Positions 8,147 to 16,991 of a stretch of 64,000 nucleotides of DNA are shown one piece after another. A model generated the notes under the pieces. It had not been told where the DNA came from. It worked only from the letters and a program-made list of their open reading frames with translations, and did not search any database. The DNA is taken from contig NZ_LMUO01000009.1 of NCBI RefSeq assembly GCF_009765905.1, positions 473,941-537,940 on the forward strand, given 5' to 3'. The position numbers were made by a program, and so were the translations under genes. Position 1 is the stretch's first letter. Each line of letters begins with the position of its first letter. The DNA is from Mucilaginibacter sp. L196 (GTDB lineage: Bacteria > Bacteroidota > Bacteroidia > Sphingobacteriales > Sphingobacteriaceae).

Positions 8147-8305
8147 GGAATCGCACGAGGCCGTTGCTTTATCTGACCACAATTGTTTAAATTTTCAAAG
8201 AACTGATTTTCACTCTTTCACAAGAGTATTACCGGTACATTCAAATTTCGGAAATTGAATTGGAATAAGTGCTGACACTGTTTTGTCAGCAGGAACCGTA
8301 ATAAT

Positions 8306-8529
8306 AAAAAAGCCCCACCTGATTTTCGAGGGCACTGAAAAAGTCCTTTAAAGTTAAAGAGGTGGTTTTTCAAAGAAAATAGAGGCGCTGAGAATCGTCT
8401 GTACGAAGGTGCTCTCCACCACCTATCCGAATATATCAAAGAAAAAGGGGCTGTTTTCAATATTGAAAACAGCCCCTTTTAATAAATAGCCACTTTTTCA
8501 GTGCCCTCTGATTTTCAGGCGGGGCTTTT
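8306..8529 (-). terminator. Terminator hairpin split by a mobile element
   Basis: The outer arms AAAAGCCCC-A-CCTGA (8308-8322) and TCAGG-C-GGGGCTTTT (8515-8529) pair to make a terminator of about 14 bp. On the minus strand the distal arm runs into CTTTTTTATTATT. It lies 18 nt beyond the stop of the minus-strand gene at 8547-9521. A 181-bp element now occupies its loop. Removing the element and one copy of the 8-bp duplication restores a compact hairpin with a TTT loop. Confidence 0.8.
8328..8508. mobile_element. 181-bp MITE-like element with 17-bp TIRs and 8-bp target duplication
   Basis: The ends are perfect 17-bp terminal inverted repeats, GAGGGCACTGAAAAAGT at 8328-8344 and its complement at 8492-8508. 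They are flanked by the direct repeat TGATTTTC at 8320-8327 and 8509-8516, the mark of transposition. Near the right end lies a 38-bp perfect palindrome (8443-8480). A second short inverted pair (AGGTGG / CCACCT) lies inside. There is no credible transposase fragment, so it is non-autonomous. The mobilising family cannot be named from this window. Confidence 0.85.
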
Positions 8530-8546
8530 GCTTTATAGATCAACTC

Positions 8547-9521
8547 TTACCTCTCGTGTTCTTGCTTTTGAGGGTGAGGTTTTGGCGCTGCTTTGTGCTG
8601 TGGCTGCCTTTGCTGCTGATGTTGTTGTTTAGGCTGCTGGGCATTATGCTGTTGTGGCTGTGCTGCATTATGTTGTTGCGGCTGTGCCTGGGCATCGTTG
8701 TGCGCATTGTCATTAGCTTGCTGCGTATGCTGCTGTTGGTTTGGCTGGCCGTTTGTGTTTGGCCTGTTTGCGTTTGCATTATTAGCACGTGGCGCTCTTT
8801 GTCCCTGTGGATTAAAATGGGCACCACCAACTTTATTCATAGCTACATTGGTAGGTTTGCCATGGTTAGCTGAGGCAAACGAGGTTTTATCCATATGTGC
8901 ATTTTGCTGGTGCGACATTTGCTGGCTGGTTGGTGCTACGTGTTGATCATGCATTGCCGCCAATTCTTGCGGGCGTGGCTGTGCAGTTACACCACCCGGC
9001 CCATTAAAGCTGGTATGGTTATTTACGGTAACGTTATTATTGATAACACTACGATCAACGTAGGTGTTATGGATTACAGTAGTGTTAACATTAACAACTG
9101 CTGTATTGTAACGGAATGAACCGCCAGACCATGCACCACCGCCAAAGCCAACACCACCATAACCGCCACCATAATTAATACCACCGTAAAAACCTACGTG
9201 CGGGCCCCAATAACCTGTGTGGAAGCCATAAACGCCACCATCATATCCCCAATAAGCGGGTGTCCATAATAGGCCGGGATTTGGTGGGGCAACCCATACA
9301 CCCGGTACCCAATAGTAGTCTTCGGCGTCGTTATCATAGGCCCAATAGCCGGGAACCCATAAATACCCATCTGTTGGGCAGGCAGGTTGTACGTATACCG
9401 GCAACGCGGGTGGCGCAATATGCGCCGAAATAGAAATTCCAATACTGATTTGTGCATGAGCTCCGGGCGCCATAAAAAAGGCGGCCATCATAAGTAAGCA
9501 TGCTTTTGCGAAGTTTTTCAT
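8547..9521 (-). CDS. Secreted Tyr/Trp/Gly-rich protein with YxWxPGxW repeats
   Basis: The 324-residue protein has a signal peptide ending near AHA (about residue 24). Residues about 45-115 contain the aromatic repeats GYLWVPGYWAY, YYWVPGVWV, LLWTPAYWGY and FHTGYWGPHVGFYGG, which match the YXWxPGxW-type repeat proteins of bacterial envelopes. A Gly-rich stretch and a Val/Asn-rich segment follow. The last third is Gln/His/Asn/Pro-rich low-complexity sequence (about 215-324). It is probably an extracellular or outer-membrane-associated structural protein; no enzymatic motif is visible. The low-complexity tail makes open frames on the opposite strand that I do not consider genes. Confidence 0.82.
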   Translation of the reverse strand: MKNFAKACLLMMAAFFMAPGAHAQISIGISISAHIAPPALPVYVQPACPTDGYLWVPGYWAYDNDAEDYYWVPGVWVAPPNPGLLWTPAYWGYDGGVYGFHTGYWGPHVGFYGGINYGGGYGGVGFGGGAWSGGSFRYNTAVVNVNTTVIHNTYVDRSVINNNVTVNNHTSFNGPGGVTAQPRPQELAAMHDQHVAPTSQQMSHQQNAHMDKTSFASANHGKPTNVAMNKVGGAHFNPQGQRAPRANNANANRPNTNGQPNQQQHTQQANDNAHNDAQAQPQQHNAAQPQQHNAQQPKQQHQQQRQPQHKAAPKPHPQKQEHER

Positions 9522-9611
9522 TGTGATTATTTTGTTTTTATGTAACTACAATGTGACAGGATTTAAGTTCGAAGGTTTAGATTAGAATTGCATTAGAAAA
9601 TCAAGTAGTTT

Positions 9612-10778
9612 TTGAAATCCTATTATTTACATTTGAGTTTGGAACCACAATTTTCATACTGGGAGCGCAGCTCATTTATTGATAATGCTGATGTGATCAT
9701 CATCGGTAGCGGTTTAGTTGGCTTAAGCGCGGCGCTGTACTTAAAGAAAAATGAACCCTCGTTAAAGGTATTGGTGTTAGAACGCGGCTTTCTGCCATCG
9801 GGGGCAAGCACTAAAAATGCTGGCTTTGCTTGTTTTGGTACGGTATCAGAACAATTGGAATTACTACAACATTCATCCGAAGAAGATGTTGCCCGCCTTG
9901 TAAATTACAAATGGCGAGGTTTGCAGCGTTTAAGACAAAACTTGGGCGATAGCAATATCGATTACCAGCAGCATGGCGGATATGAGCTATTTATGGCTGA
10001 TGAAAAACCTCATGCCGATAGGCAAATCGAAAAAATATCTTACCTGAACAATTTGCTAAAGCAAGCCATTGGCACAGATAATATTTACTCGGTTGCTAAT
10101 AACAAAATTGCTGATTTTGGTTTTGATAAAGTCAGCAGGATGATCTATAACCCTTTTGAAGGACAGATAGACACCGGCAAAATGATGCGGGCTTTGCTGA
10201 ATAGAGTTTATGACGCCGGTATTTTGGTTCTGAATTCTTGCGCTGTAACCAGTATCGAGCAACACGATACCGGGATTCAACTAATAACCTCTCAGGGCAA
10301 CTTTAAAGCGACTAAAGTAATTTTAGCAACGAATGCCTTTGCCAATCAATTATTTCCGGAGCTGAAAGTAATCCCCGGCCGTGGGCAAGTATTGGTAACC
10401 AAACCAATTGATGGGTTAAAACTTAAAGGCACTTATCATTTTAACCAGGGCTATTATTATTTCAGGAACATCAATAACCGCATCCTCTTCGGCGGTGGGC
10501 GCAACATTGATTTTGATGCCGAGGCCACCTGGGAGTTTGGTCATACCGAAAAAGTAAAGCAGCAATTAACCACTTACCTAAATGAAGTAATTTTACCCGA
10601 TCAAAATGCTGAAATTGATTACTGGTGGAGCGGCATCATGGGCTTTGGCGAGGATATTAGCCCCATAGTTAGACAAGTAGAACCGAATGTGTTTTGCGCG
10701 GTAAGGTGTAATGGCATGGGCGTAGCAATGGGGAGTTTGGTAGGCGAGGAGGTTGCGAAATTAACGTTAAACGGTTGA
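9612..10778 (+). CDS. FAD-dependent oxidoreductase (DAO family)
   Basis: The protein has a Rossmann dinucleotide motif, DVIIIGSGLVGLSAALYL, about 28 residues from the N-terminus, followed by VLVLERGFLPSGASTKNAGFACFG, a pattern of the D-amino-acid oxidase / glycine oxidase superfamily. Further DAO features are the ATNAFANQLFPEL strand, PGRGQVLVTKP, and the closing GxGxxAVRCNGMGVAMGSLVGEEVA segment that contacts FAD. The substrate cannot be told from sequence. The frame has no ATG near its start: TTG codons occur at 9612, 9633 and 9639, and the start near 9633 would fit homologues better, so the first seven codons are doubtful. It stands alone, 60 bp upstream of a membrane-protein gene. Confidence 0.88.
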   Translation: MKSYYLHLSLEPQFSYWERSSFIDNADVIIIGSGLVGLSAALYLKKNEPSLKVLVLERGFLPSGASTKNAGFACFGTVSEQLELLQHSSEEDVARLVNYKWRGLQRLRQNLGDSNIDYQQHGGYELFMADEKPHADRQIEKISYLNNLLKQAIGTDNIYSVANNKIADFGFDKVSRMIYNPFEGQIDTGKMMRALLNRVYDAGILVLNSCAVTSIEQHDTGIQLITSQGNFKATKVILATNAFANQLFPELKVIPGRGQVLVTKPIDGLKLKGTYHFNQGYYYFRNINNRILFGGGRNIDFDAEATWEFGHTEKVKQQLTTYLNEVILPDQNAEIDYWWSGIMGFGEDISPIVRQVEPNVFCAVRCNGMGVAMGSLVGEEVAKLTLNG

Positions 10779-10804
10779 TTGATAATTTAAATATTTCATA
10801 TATT

Positions 10805-10832
10805 AGATTTATAAACCGTTGATTATAAATCT
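10805..10832. promoter_or_regulatory. Perfect inverted repeat immediately before a start codon
   Basis: AGATTTATAA (10805-10814) and TTATAAATCT (10823-10832) are perfectly complementary around an 8-nt loop, ending 5 nt before the ATG at 10838. It could be an operator or an mRNA hairpin controlling translation. It lacks a T-run, so it is not a normal terminator for the preceding gene. Confidence 0.45.
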
Positions 10833-10837
10833 TTATC

Positions 10838-11593
10838 ATGAACAATAATACTTACTTAGCTGTTGGGAAGCTGTTTTTTGCCGTGGCTATTCTGACTATC
10901 GGAATCATCCATTTAGTTACCGGGCATTTTCCTTCAGGGCTGTTATTTGTTGATCCGAAATTCCCTGCAGCAAGTATCCTTGCTTATATAAACGGAGTGT
11001 TACTTGTCATTATCGGTTTATTGATCTTCTCTAAAAAGTATCAATATACGGGCGCGTATATAGCTTCGGTTATATGGTTCATATTATTGTTGATAGTACA
11101 TCTGCCTAAGCTCATCACTACCTACAACTCACCCAGTGAGTGGACACCAACATTTGAAGTTGCAGGTATATTTGCAGGTTCATTAATACTAATAGGCAAT
11201 AGCAGCGTTAAAACAAACAGTAGCAGGTTAATACTTATTGGCAGTTATATTTTCGCGGTATCCATATTCGTATTTGCGGTACTGCATCTAAAATATCTCG
11301 ATTTTATAGTGACACTTATACCGGCATGGCTACCATTCAGATTGTTTTGGGCTTATGTAGTTATGGTCGCTTTCTTTGCGGCTTCCATCAGCCTGTTCTT
11401 CAGGGTGCTGGTGAGGCTATCAACATCGTTATTGGCACTTATGTTTTTTATATGGTTCTGCATACTGCATATCCCACGGGTAATTGCCAGCCCGCATACC
11501 GAAACGGAGTGGACAAGCATGTTTGTTGTATTAATATTTTCAGGAATAGCGTTGTTAATTGCAGGCTCGCAACCCAATAACGTAAAGGTTTAA
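10838..11593 (+). CDS. Eight-helix membrane protein with internal duplication, function unknown
   Basis: The 251-residue protein has about eight hydrophobic segments arranged as two similar four-helix halves. HLPKLITTYNSPSEWTPTFE in the first half matches HIPRVIASPHTETEWTSMFV in the second, each followed by a Gly/Ser/Leu-rich helix ending in LILIG or LLIAG. The layout recalls DoxX-like small membrane proteins fused in tandem, but I cannot assign a family with confidence. It converges with the ABC ATPase gene, the stop codons overlapping by 4 bp. Confidence 0.75.
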   Translation: MNNNTYLAVGKLFFAVAILTIGIIHLVTGHFPSGLLFVDPKFPAASILAYINGVLLVIIGLLIFSKKYQYTGAYIASVIWFILLLIVHLPKLITTYNSPSEWTPTFEVAGIFAGSLILIGNSSVKTNSSRLILIGSYIFAVSIFVFAVLHLKYLDFIVTLIPAWLPFRLFWAYVVMVAFFAASISLFFRVLVRLSTSLLALMFFIWFCILHIPRVIASPHTETEWTSMFVVLIFSGIALLIAGSQPNNVKV

Positions 11594-12261
11594 TCCAGGC
11601 TGTTCACTGTTAAATATTGCCATCTAACTAAATCATTTTTGCTTTCAATATGCTTAATACCGCCATCATAAACCAGGCAATACTTGTTGGCAACATCCAT
11701 CACATTATTATAGTCGTGGTCGGTTAGTATAATGCCTTTGGTTACCGAATGCTGGACGATCATGGTTTTAAGTTGTTCTATCATTACCGGCGCCACACCA
11801 TTAAAAGGTTCATCAAGCAAAACAAATTTTGATGGCATATTGAGTAATAACTTAATTTCAAGATACCGCGATTCACCACCAGATAGGGAATTTATTTTAT
11901 TGTCCCGAAGCTTGCCAAGGAGTTCATCATCCAAAAAAGCATCAACCCCTACGCCATCTAAATACATATTTACCGTAGCTGTAACAGTTAAATGCCCTAA
12001 TAAAAAGCTGTGTTGTGGCAGGTAACAAACCAGGCCGGGAGTTTTAAAAGGTTTATTATAAATTTTTCCATCAATCCTGATGAATTTATGATCTCCTTTC
12101 ATAGCGCCGAACAATATTTTTAACAGCGTTGATTTTCCGCTGCCATTGCGGCCCAGCATGCCTAAAATATCGCCGGTTTCGCATTTCAGGTAGATGTCTG
12201 ATAGTATTTTTCGCCCATCAAACGATTGCATTACGCTGTCAATCTCAAGAATGCTTTGCAT
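11590..12261 (-). CDS. ABC transporter ATP-binding protein
   Basis: This is a single nucleotide-binding domain of 223 residues if the ATG at 12261 is used; a TTG three codons upstream would extend it. Walker A is GRNGSGKST (37-45), the signature is LSGGE (126-130), Walker B is FVLLDEP (146-152) and the switch His is in LTDHD (182). The Q-loop is in YLPQHS. No permease domain is fused, so a partner is needed. The start overlaps the end of an upstream 104-residue three-helix membrane protein by 17 bp, the obvious candidate partner. The substrate is unknown. Confidence 0.9.
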   Translation of the reverse strand: MQSILEIDSVMQSFDGRKILSDIYLKCETGDILGMLGRNGSGKSTLLKILFGAMKGDHKFIRIDGKIYNKPFKTPGLVCYLPQHSFLLGHLTVTATVNMYLDGVGVDAFLDDELLGKLRDNKINSLSGGESRYLEIKLLLNMPSKFVLLDEPFNGVAPVMIEQLKTMIVQHSVTKGIILTDHDYNNVMDVANKYCLVYDGGIKHIESKNDLVRWQYLTVNSLD

Positions 12262-12559
12262 AGCTGCCAATTATGATGAGCAACATCCCAATAACCAAAT
12301 TGGTAAGGATGCAGGTTAAAATCAAGGTTTGTTTAGTTATGCCCTTGTTGTAGTAAAAATAGTATTCGTGCTGCTTTGAGATTTCTTTATATAGCAGGGT
12401 AATTACCGTACCGGCGGATAAAAAGCCAAAACCAAATGCCACAAAAAATAGCGGAAAATTAAGCGCACCTAACATTACCCCGCAGGCTATGCTAAAAAGT
12501 AACGTGCTTTTATAAAATACTAAAACTAGTTTAAGCTGACTTTTACCGGGAATTGTCAT
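12245..12559 (-). CDS. Small three-helix membrane protein, possible ABC partner
   Basis: The 104-residue protein has hydrophobic segments at about 12-30, 34-53 and 78-99 with a charged, Tyr-rich cytoplasmic-type loop (KEISKQHEYYFYYNKG) between helices two and three. The gene overlaps the ABC ATPase start by 17 bp on the same strand, so translation is coupled. It is smaller than a usual ABC permease and I do not recognise the family. A role as membrane anchor or subunit for the ATPase is an inference from position only. Confidence 0.72.
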   Translation of the reverse strand: MTIPGKSQLKLVLVFYKSTLLFSIACGVMLGALNFPLFFVAFGFGFLSAGTVITLLYKEISKQHEYYFYYNKGITKQTLILTCILTNLVIGMLLIIIGSYAKHS

Positions 12560-12630
12560 TAGACTGGGTTGAATCTGTATAACTGATAACTTTAATCAAA
12601 TATTGTGTAATAACCTGATATTTAATGCTG

Positions 12631-15600
12631 CTATCTTAATATTAACACATATCCACTTACTTTAGGGTTTTTGTTGCCCGGGTCGATGATGTAATAATAC
12701 GTTGATGACGGTAATGGTGCTCCGTTGTAATTGCCATCCCATGATTTTGAATAACCTTTCGATTTGTAAACTAATGATCCGTAACGGTTATAAACAGTTA
12801 CTTCGCAATTTGGATAAAAAGCCAGGCCAGGAATCTCCCACAAATCATTTATCCCATCGCCATTGGGTGTAAATGTATTTGGAATTGTAAGCACCAAAGG
12901 CGGTAGTAACTCAATCACAACTGTATTGCTAGTTATTAATGTATTACAGTTGTTTTGAGAGGTAATCATACAAGTTACCTTATCGCCATTATGGAATGTT
13001 GAGCTACTAAATATAGAGCTATTATTGCCATTGTCTTTACCATTTACTTGCCATTGATAGTTTATTACATTGGTATTTGTTACCGTGGCTGTCAAAGTTA
13101 TAGGCGTGCCTGCATAAACATTATTTACTGATGGTGTAATAGTAACTGTTGCGGGGTTTGTTGCAGCTGTTATTGCTATTGTAATATTATTGGACTGTAC
13201 AGATGGTGTTATAACACAAGTTGCATCATTATTGGTTAAAGTGCAATCAACTATATCGCCATCATTTAAACAGGTATTGGTATAAGTTTGGTTGTTGGCA
13301 CCTGCTATTGCTATGCCATTTATCATCCATTGGTATGAAGGGGAGGAACCGCCATTGACAGGTGTTGCGGTAAAGGTTATGGGGGTATTCGGCGGGACAG
13401 ATCCTACAGCGGAAGATTGAATAGTTACTGATGGTGTGACGGTTGGTTTAAACATTACGGTTAGGCTGTTGGATGTCGCCGGTCCGGTTGTGCAAATGGC
13501 GGCATCAGTTACTATGCAAGTAATAATGTCACCGTTTTTAACTGTGTTAGTGCTAAATGTAGAGGTATTTCCACCCGCATTTTGATTATTTACCTGCCAT
13601 TGAAAATTTGTGGGGGTTATGCCATTGGTATAATTTACCATGTAGGTATTTGGTTCACCTGGGCAGTTAGCAATATTAGTTTGGACAATATTAGCCGTTA
13701 TTGTTAAAGCCCCGACAACGGTTAATGACTGTGTTAATGTGTTAACACCATCGGTTACGGTTATATTAGTAACGCCGGAGCCGGTTATATGTATTTTGTT
13801 GTTTATGATGGTTGCTACCGCAGTATTACTGCTACTATAAGTGTAAGTACCGGTTCCGCCTGTAGCTCCCGGGTCGAAATCCGAAGAACATTCGGTTTCA
13901 TTAGGCAAAGGCCCAAAAATAAGGGGCGGGGCAGCTAAAATTACTTTGATATTTGCAATAGTGCTACTGCTTCCGCCAGTATTATAAGCGGTTACGGTAT
14001 AGTTGGTGGCAGGAGATGCCGCTGTCGGCGTGCCACTAATTATACCCGTTGTAGGGTCGAATGATAAACCAGCGGGTAGTGGTTTATTAATGGTATAACC
14101 GGTAATTATTACTTTTCTTATAATATTGTTGCCGTAATCATCCACGTATAAAAAACCATTCGGATCAACTTGTACATCATTAGGCCTGTTAAAACTTGCC
14201 GCTAAACCCACGCCATCAACTGCTGCCGGGTTGCCTGAACCAGCAAGCGTGCTTACGATACCTGTCGGGTCAATTTTACGTATTAAGTTATTGCTTAAGT
14301 CGGCCACATAAATATTACCCGGGATGTCTTTTGCAACGCCACACGGGCCGGAAAAAGTAGCTACAGCAACAGGGCCATTTAATGATCCGCCAACGGGAGT
14401 TCCTGCAACTGTGCTTACCACACCGGCAGGGGTTACCACTCTTATATCATTATTTCCAGGATCGCTTACGTATATATTATTTGATGCATCTAACGAAACA
14501 CAGTTAGGCGCATTAAAACTCGCCACATTGCCTGCGCCATTGGTACTCCCTCCTGCACCGCTGCCGGCAAGTGTTGAAACCACACCCGCCGTACTTATTT
14601 TACGTATTTGGTGATCTCCTCCGTCAGCAACATATAAGTTTCCAGAGGCATCTATTGTAACGTCATAAGGAGAATTAAAGCCTGATGCAAAATTAGTAAT
14701 TACACCTGCCGGGCTTGTCTTTTCTATAGAATTGCTTCCTGCATCGGCAACAAACACATTTCCGGCCGGGTCAACACATAAGCCATTGGGTTGGCTATAG
14801 CCTTGGGCAAACGTAGTTACCGTACCGCTTGGTGTAATTTTTCTTACAGATCCATTATCCCTGTCAGCAACAAATACGTTGCCGGTTGCATCTTCTGCAA
14901 CGCGTGTGGGGTTGTTAAAAGTAGCCGCTATGCCGTTACCATCTGCACTGCCGTGGGTAGCACTGCCGGCAAAGTTTATTACCTGCCCGTAAATTGTAGC
15001 GGGCACTGCACCGCCTGTATTAACTGGCGGTAAGGGGTTAATGGTGGTATTTACAGTATAGGTTTGTGGCGTTTGGTATTTTATATTTGGTGGGTTTGGA
15101 GGCAACGCTACGGCAGCTTTAATAACTGTAATATTCACAACAGCACTACTGCTGCCACCTGAATTAGTGGCAGTTATGGTGTAGTTTGTACTTGGCCATA
15201 CCTGGGTAGGTATACCGCTAATAATTCCTGTTGCTGTATCAAATACTAATCCTGGTGGCAACGGTTTGTCAATAGAATAGGTAATAGCGGCAATCTTTTC
15301 TATCTCATTGTCACTAGTGACATATAAATTACCAGTATTGTCCATAATAATCCCCGTTGGTGAATCAATATAGGTTTGAATAGAATTTGGATCATTGTAT
15401 AACTGAAGGGTTGATACTATGCCATTACTTATTTTTCTGATACGGTTCCCGTTAGGTGGAACATATCCCTCATCAGATACATAAATGTCACCATTATTAG
15501 TAACGGTAAGGCCAATGGCTCCATAAAAACTTGCAGAAGCAACCGGGCCATCTACATCCTTTTGTGATCCATTCCCGGCAAATGTAGTAACGGTGCCTGT

Positions 15601-16383
15601 CGGCGTTATTTTTCTTATTAAAGTTTGATCGGCAATGTATAAGTTATTGGCTGCATCAATGGCAATGCCGTAGGGTGAATTAAAAGTTGCCACGTTAGCT
15701 GGCCCATTGTTTTGGCCTCGTGTACCATTCCCTGCAAATGTTGTTACGTTGCCATCAGGGGTTATCTTTCTTATAGTATAATTATAAAAATCACATACAT
15801 AAATATTATCGGATGCATCAATAACAATATCATTTACACTATTAAATCTTGCGGTTGTTCCCAATCCGTCTACGTAACCGGTTGCTGATAAATCGCCTGC
15901 AAAAAGCGTTTGTTTACCAGTAGGGTCTATTTTGTCAATAAGGGTGTATTCACTGGCATATATATTACCATGAGAATCTACAGCAACCCCGCTCGGTCTT
16001 TGTGTGGTAATTGCGATAGTACTAACAATGCCATCCGGAGTTATTTTACGGATGGCATTATTAACCTCGTCCGCAATTATAAAATTGCCATTATTATCAA
16101 ATGTTATGGCGGATGGCTCATAGAATTCAGCAGTTAATGCCGGGCCATTAATAAGCCCCTGCTCACCAGTGCCTGCAAATGTTGTAACTTGTGAATTGGT
16201 TGCATTTGCTGGGATTAATGGTGAAATAGCAGTATTAACAGTATAAACCTGGGGAGTAGTGTAACTAATATTTGGCGTTTGGGCATATGTTAGTTTAGCA
16301 TTAAATATTAACGCGAATAATAAAATAACGCTATAGCCCTTAATAAGTATTTGGTAATGATTAGTGGGTTTAGCGTTGAACAT
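12631..16383 (-). CDS. Large secreted NHL-repeat protein with type IX (CHU_C-type) C-terminal signal
   Basis: The 1250-residue protein has a signal peptide (to about 35). Two tandem modules follow, each an NHL-repeat propeller (repeats such as FNSPYGIAIDAANNLYIADQ...IRKITPTGTVTTFAG) closed by a putative immunoglobulin domain with LPPGLVFDTATGIISGIPT or LPAGLSFDPTTGIISGTPT. The modules span about 45-425 and 430-825. Several Ig/PKD-like domains follow to about 1160. The last 90 residues, with IPNTFTPNGDGINDLWEIPG and VTVYNRYGSLVYKS, are the gliding-motility-associated CHU_C domain that directs type IX secretion. It is probably displayed at or released from the cell surface; the binding target is unknown. 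Confidence 0.88.
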   Translation of the reverse strand: MFNAKPTNHYQILIKGYSVILLFALIFNAKLTYAQTPNISYTTPQVYTVNTAISPLIPANATNSQVTTFAGTGEQGLINGPALTAEFYEPSAITFDNNGNFIIADEVNNAIRKITPDGIVSTIAITTQRPSGVAVDSHGNIYASEYTLIDKIDPTGKQTLFAGDLSATGYVDGLGTTARFNSVNDIVIDASDNIYVCDFYNYTIRKITPDGNVTTFAGNGTRGQNNGPANVATFNSPYGIAIDAANNLYIADQTLIRKITPTGTVTTFAGNGSQKDVDGPVASASFYGAIGLTVTNNGDIYVSDEGYVPPNGNRIRKISNGIVSTLQLYNDPNSIQTYIDSPTGIIMDNTGNLYVTSDNEIEKIAAITYSIDKPLPPGLVFDTATGIISGIPTQVWPSTNYTITATNSGGSSSAVVNITVIKAAVALPPNPPNIKYQTPQTYTVNTTINPLPPVNTGGAVPATIYGQVINFAGSATHGSADGNGIAATFNNPTRVAEDATGNVFVADRDNGSVRKITPSGTVTTFAQGYSQPNGLCVDPAGNVFVADAGSNSIEKTSPAGVITNFASGFNSPYDVTIDASGNLYVADGGDHQIRKISTAGVVSTLAGSGAGGSTNGAGNVASFNAPNCVSLDASNNIYVSDPGNNDIRVVTPAGVVSTVAGTPVGGSLNGPVAVATFSGPCGVAKDIPGNIYVADLSNNLIRKIDPTGIVSTLAGSGNPAAVDGVGLAASFNRPNDVQVDPNGFLYVDDYGNNIIRKVIITGYTINKPLPAGLSFDPTTGIISGTPTAASPATNYTVTAYNTGGSSSTIANIKVILAAPPLIFGPLPNETECSSDFDPGATGGTGTYTYSSSNTAVATIINNKIHITGSGVTNITVTDGVNTLTQSLTVVGALTITANIVQTNIANCPGEPNTYMVNYTNGITPTNFQWQVNNQNAGGNTSTFSTNTVKNGDIITCIVTDAAICTTGPATSNSLTVMFKPTVTPSVTIQSSAVGSVPPNTPITFTATPVNGGSSPSYQWMINGIAIAGANNQTYTNTCLNDGDIVDCTLTNNDATCVITPSVQSNNITIAITAATNPATVTITPSVNNVYAGTPITLTATVTNTNVINYQWQVNGKDNGNNSSIFSSSTFHNGDKVTCMITSQNNCNTLITSNTVVIELLPPLVLTIPNTFTPNGDGINDLWEIPGLAFYPNCEVTVYNRYGSLVYKSKGYSKSWDGNYNGAPLPSSTYYYIIDPGNKNPKVSGYVLILR

Positions 16384-16515
16384 CAGGGTTTAATAGTAAC
16401 CAAAAATAAACTAATTTGCTGAATAAAATATAGCTGTGTATCAGGCAAAATAATCTTGAATAGTATAACTATCTAAATCCTTAAACAAATAATTATTTTA
16501 GCAAAAAACCTATTC

Positions 16516-16974
16516 ATGAAATTTAAACTTATCATCGCGGTGCTGGCTACTGGTTTACTACTATCATTTACATTGGTGAAAACTCGCCAGCGTTCTACCA
16601 CTAATCTAAATGGTACGTGGGTGTTAATATCGGGTACAACCATAACAAAAGAGGTAAGCACCATCACTAATTATACCCAAGGCCAACAAATGATAAAAAT
16701 TATAAATGACACCCATTTTGCCTTTTTAAAACATGATATAAATAGCAAAAAGGATTCAACCAATCATTTTGATGCAGGTGGTGGTCGTTATACTTTAAAA
16801 GGCGATCAATACACCGAGTATTTAGATTTTTACGCTGATAAGAATTGGGAAAACAAAGCGTTTAACTTTACCGTGCAAATTAAAGGCGATACCCTGATTC
16901 AAAAAGGAGCGGAGAAGGTTGAGAATGAAAACATCGATAGGGTGATAATTGAAAAATACATCAGACTAAAATAA
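16516..16974 (+). CDS. Lipocalin-like secreted protein
   Basis: The 152-residue protein has an N-terminal signal or anchor (about 1-20). The mature part opens with LNGTWVLIS and continues with alternating beta-strand segments including GGGRYTLKGDQYTEYLDFY and FNFTVQIKGDTLIQKG, the pattern of small lipocalin-like domain proteins common in Bacteroidota. No ligand can be inferred. It is 17 bp upstream of a polysaccharide deacetylase gene and likely co-transcribed with it. It is divergent from the large NHL-repeat gene across a 132-bp AT-rich gap that must hold promoters for both. Confidence 0.78.
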   Translation: MKFKLIIAVLATGLLLSFTLVKTRQRSTTNLNGTWVLISGTTITKEVSTITNYTQGQQMIKIINDTHFAFLKHDINSKKDSTNHFDAGGGRYTLKGDQYTEYLDFYADKNWENKAFNFTVQIKGDTLIQKGAEKVENENIDRVIIEKYIRLK

Positions 16975-16991
16975 AAAAGCGAATATTAATA

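Noticed and set aside
8218-8460. 80-codon minus-strand frame at the MITE-like element
   Set aside because: It runs across the element boundary and the target duplication and contains the palindrome, so it is not an old transposase gene as far as I can see.
8556-8946. Leu/Cys/Trp-rich frames opposite the Gln/His-rich tail
   Set aside because: They mirror the low-complexity codons of the minus-strand secreted protein.
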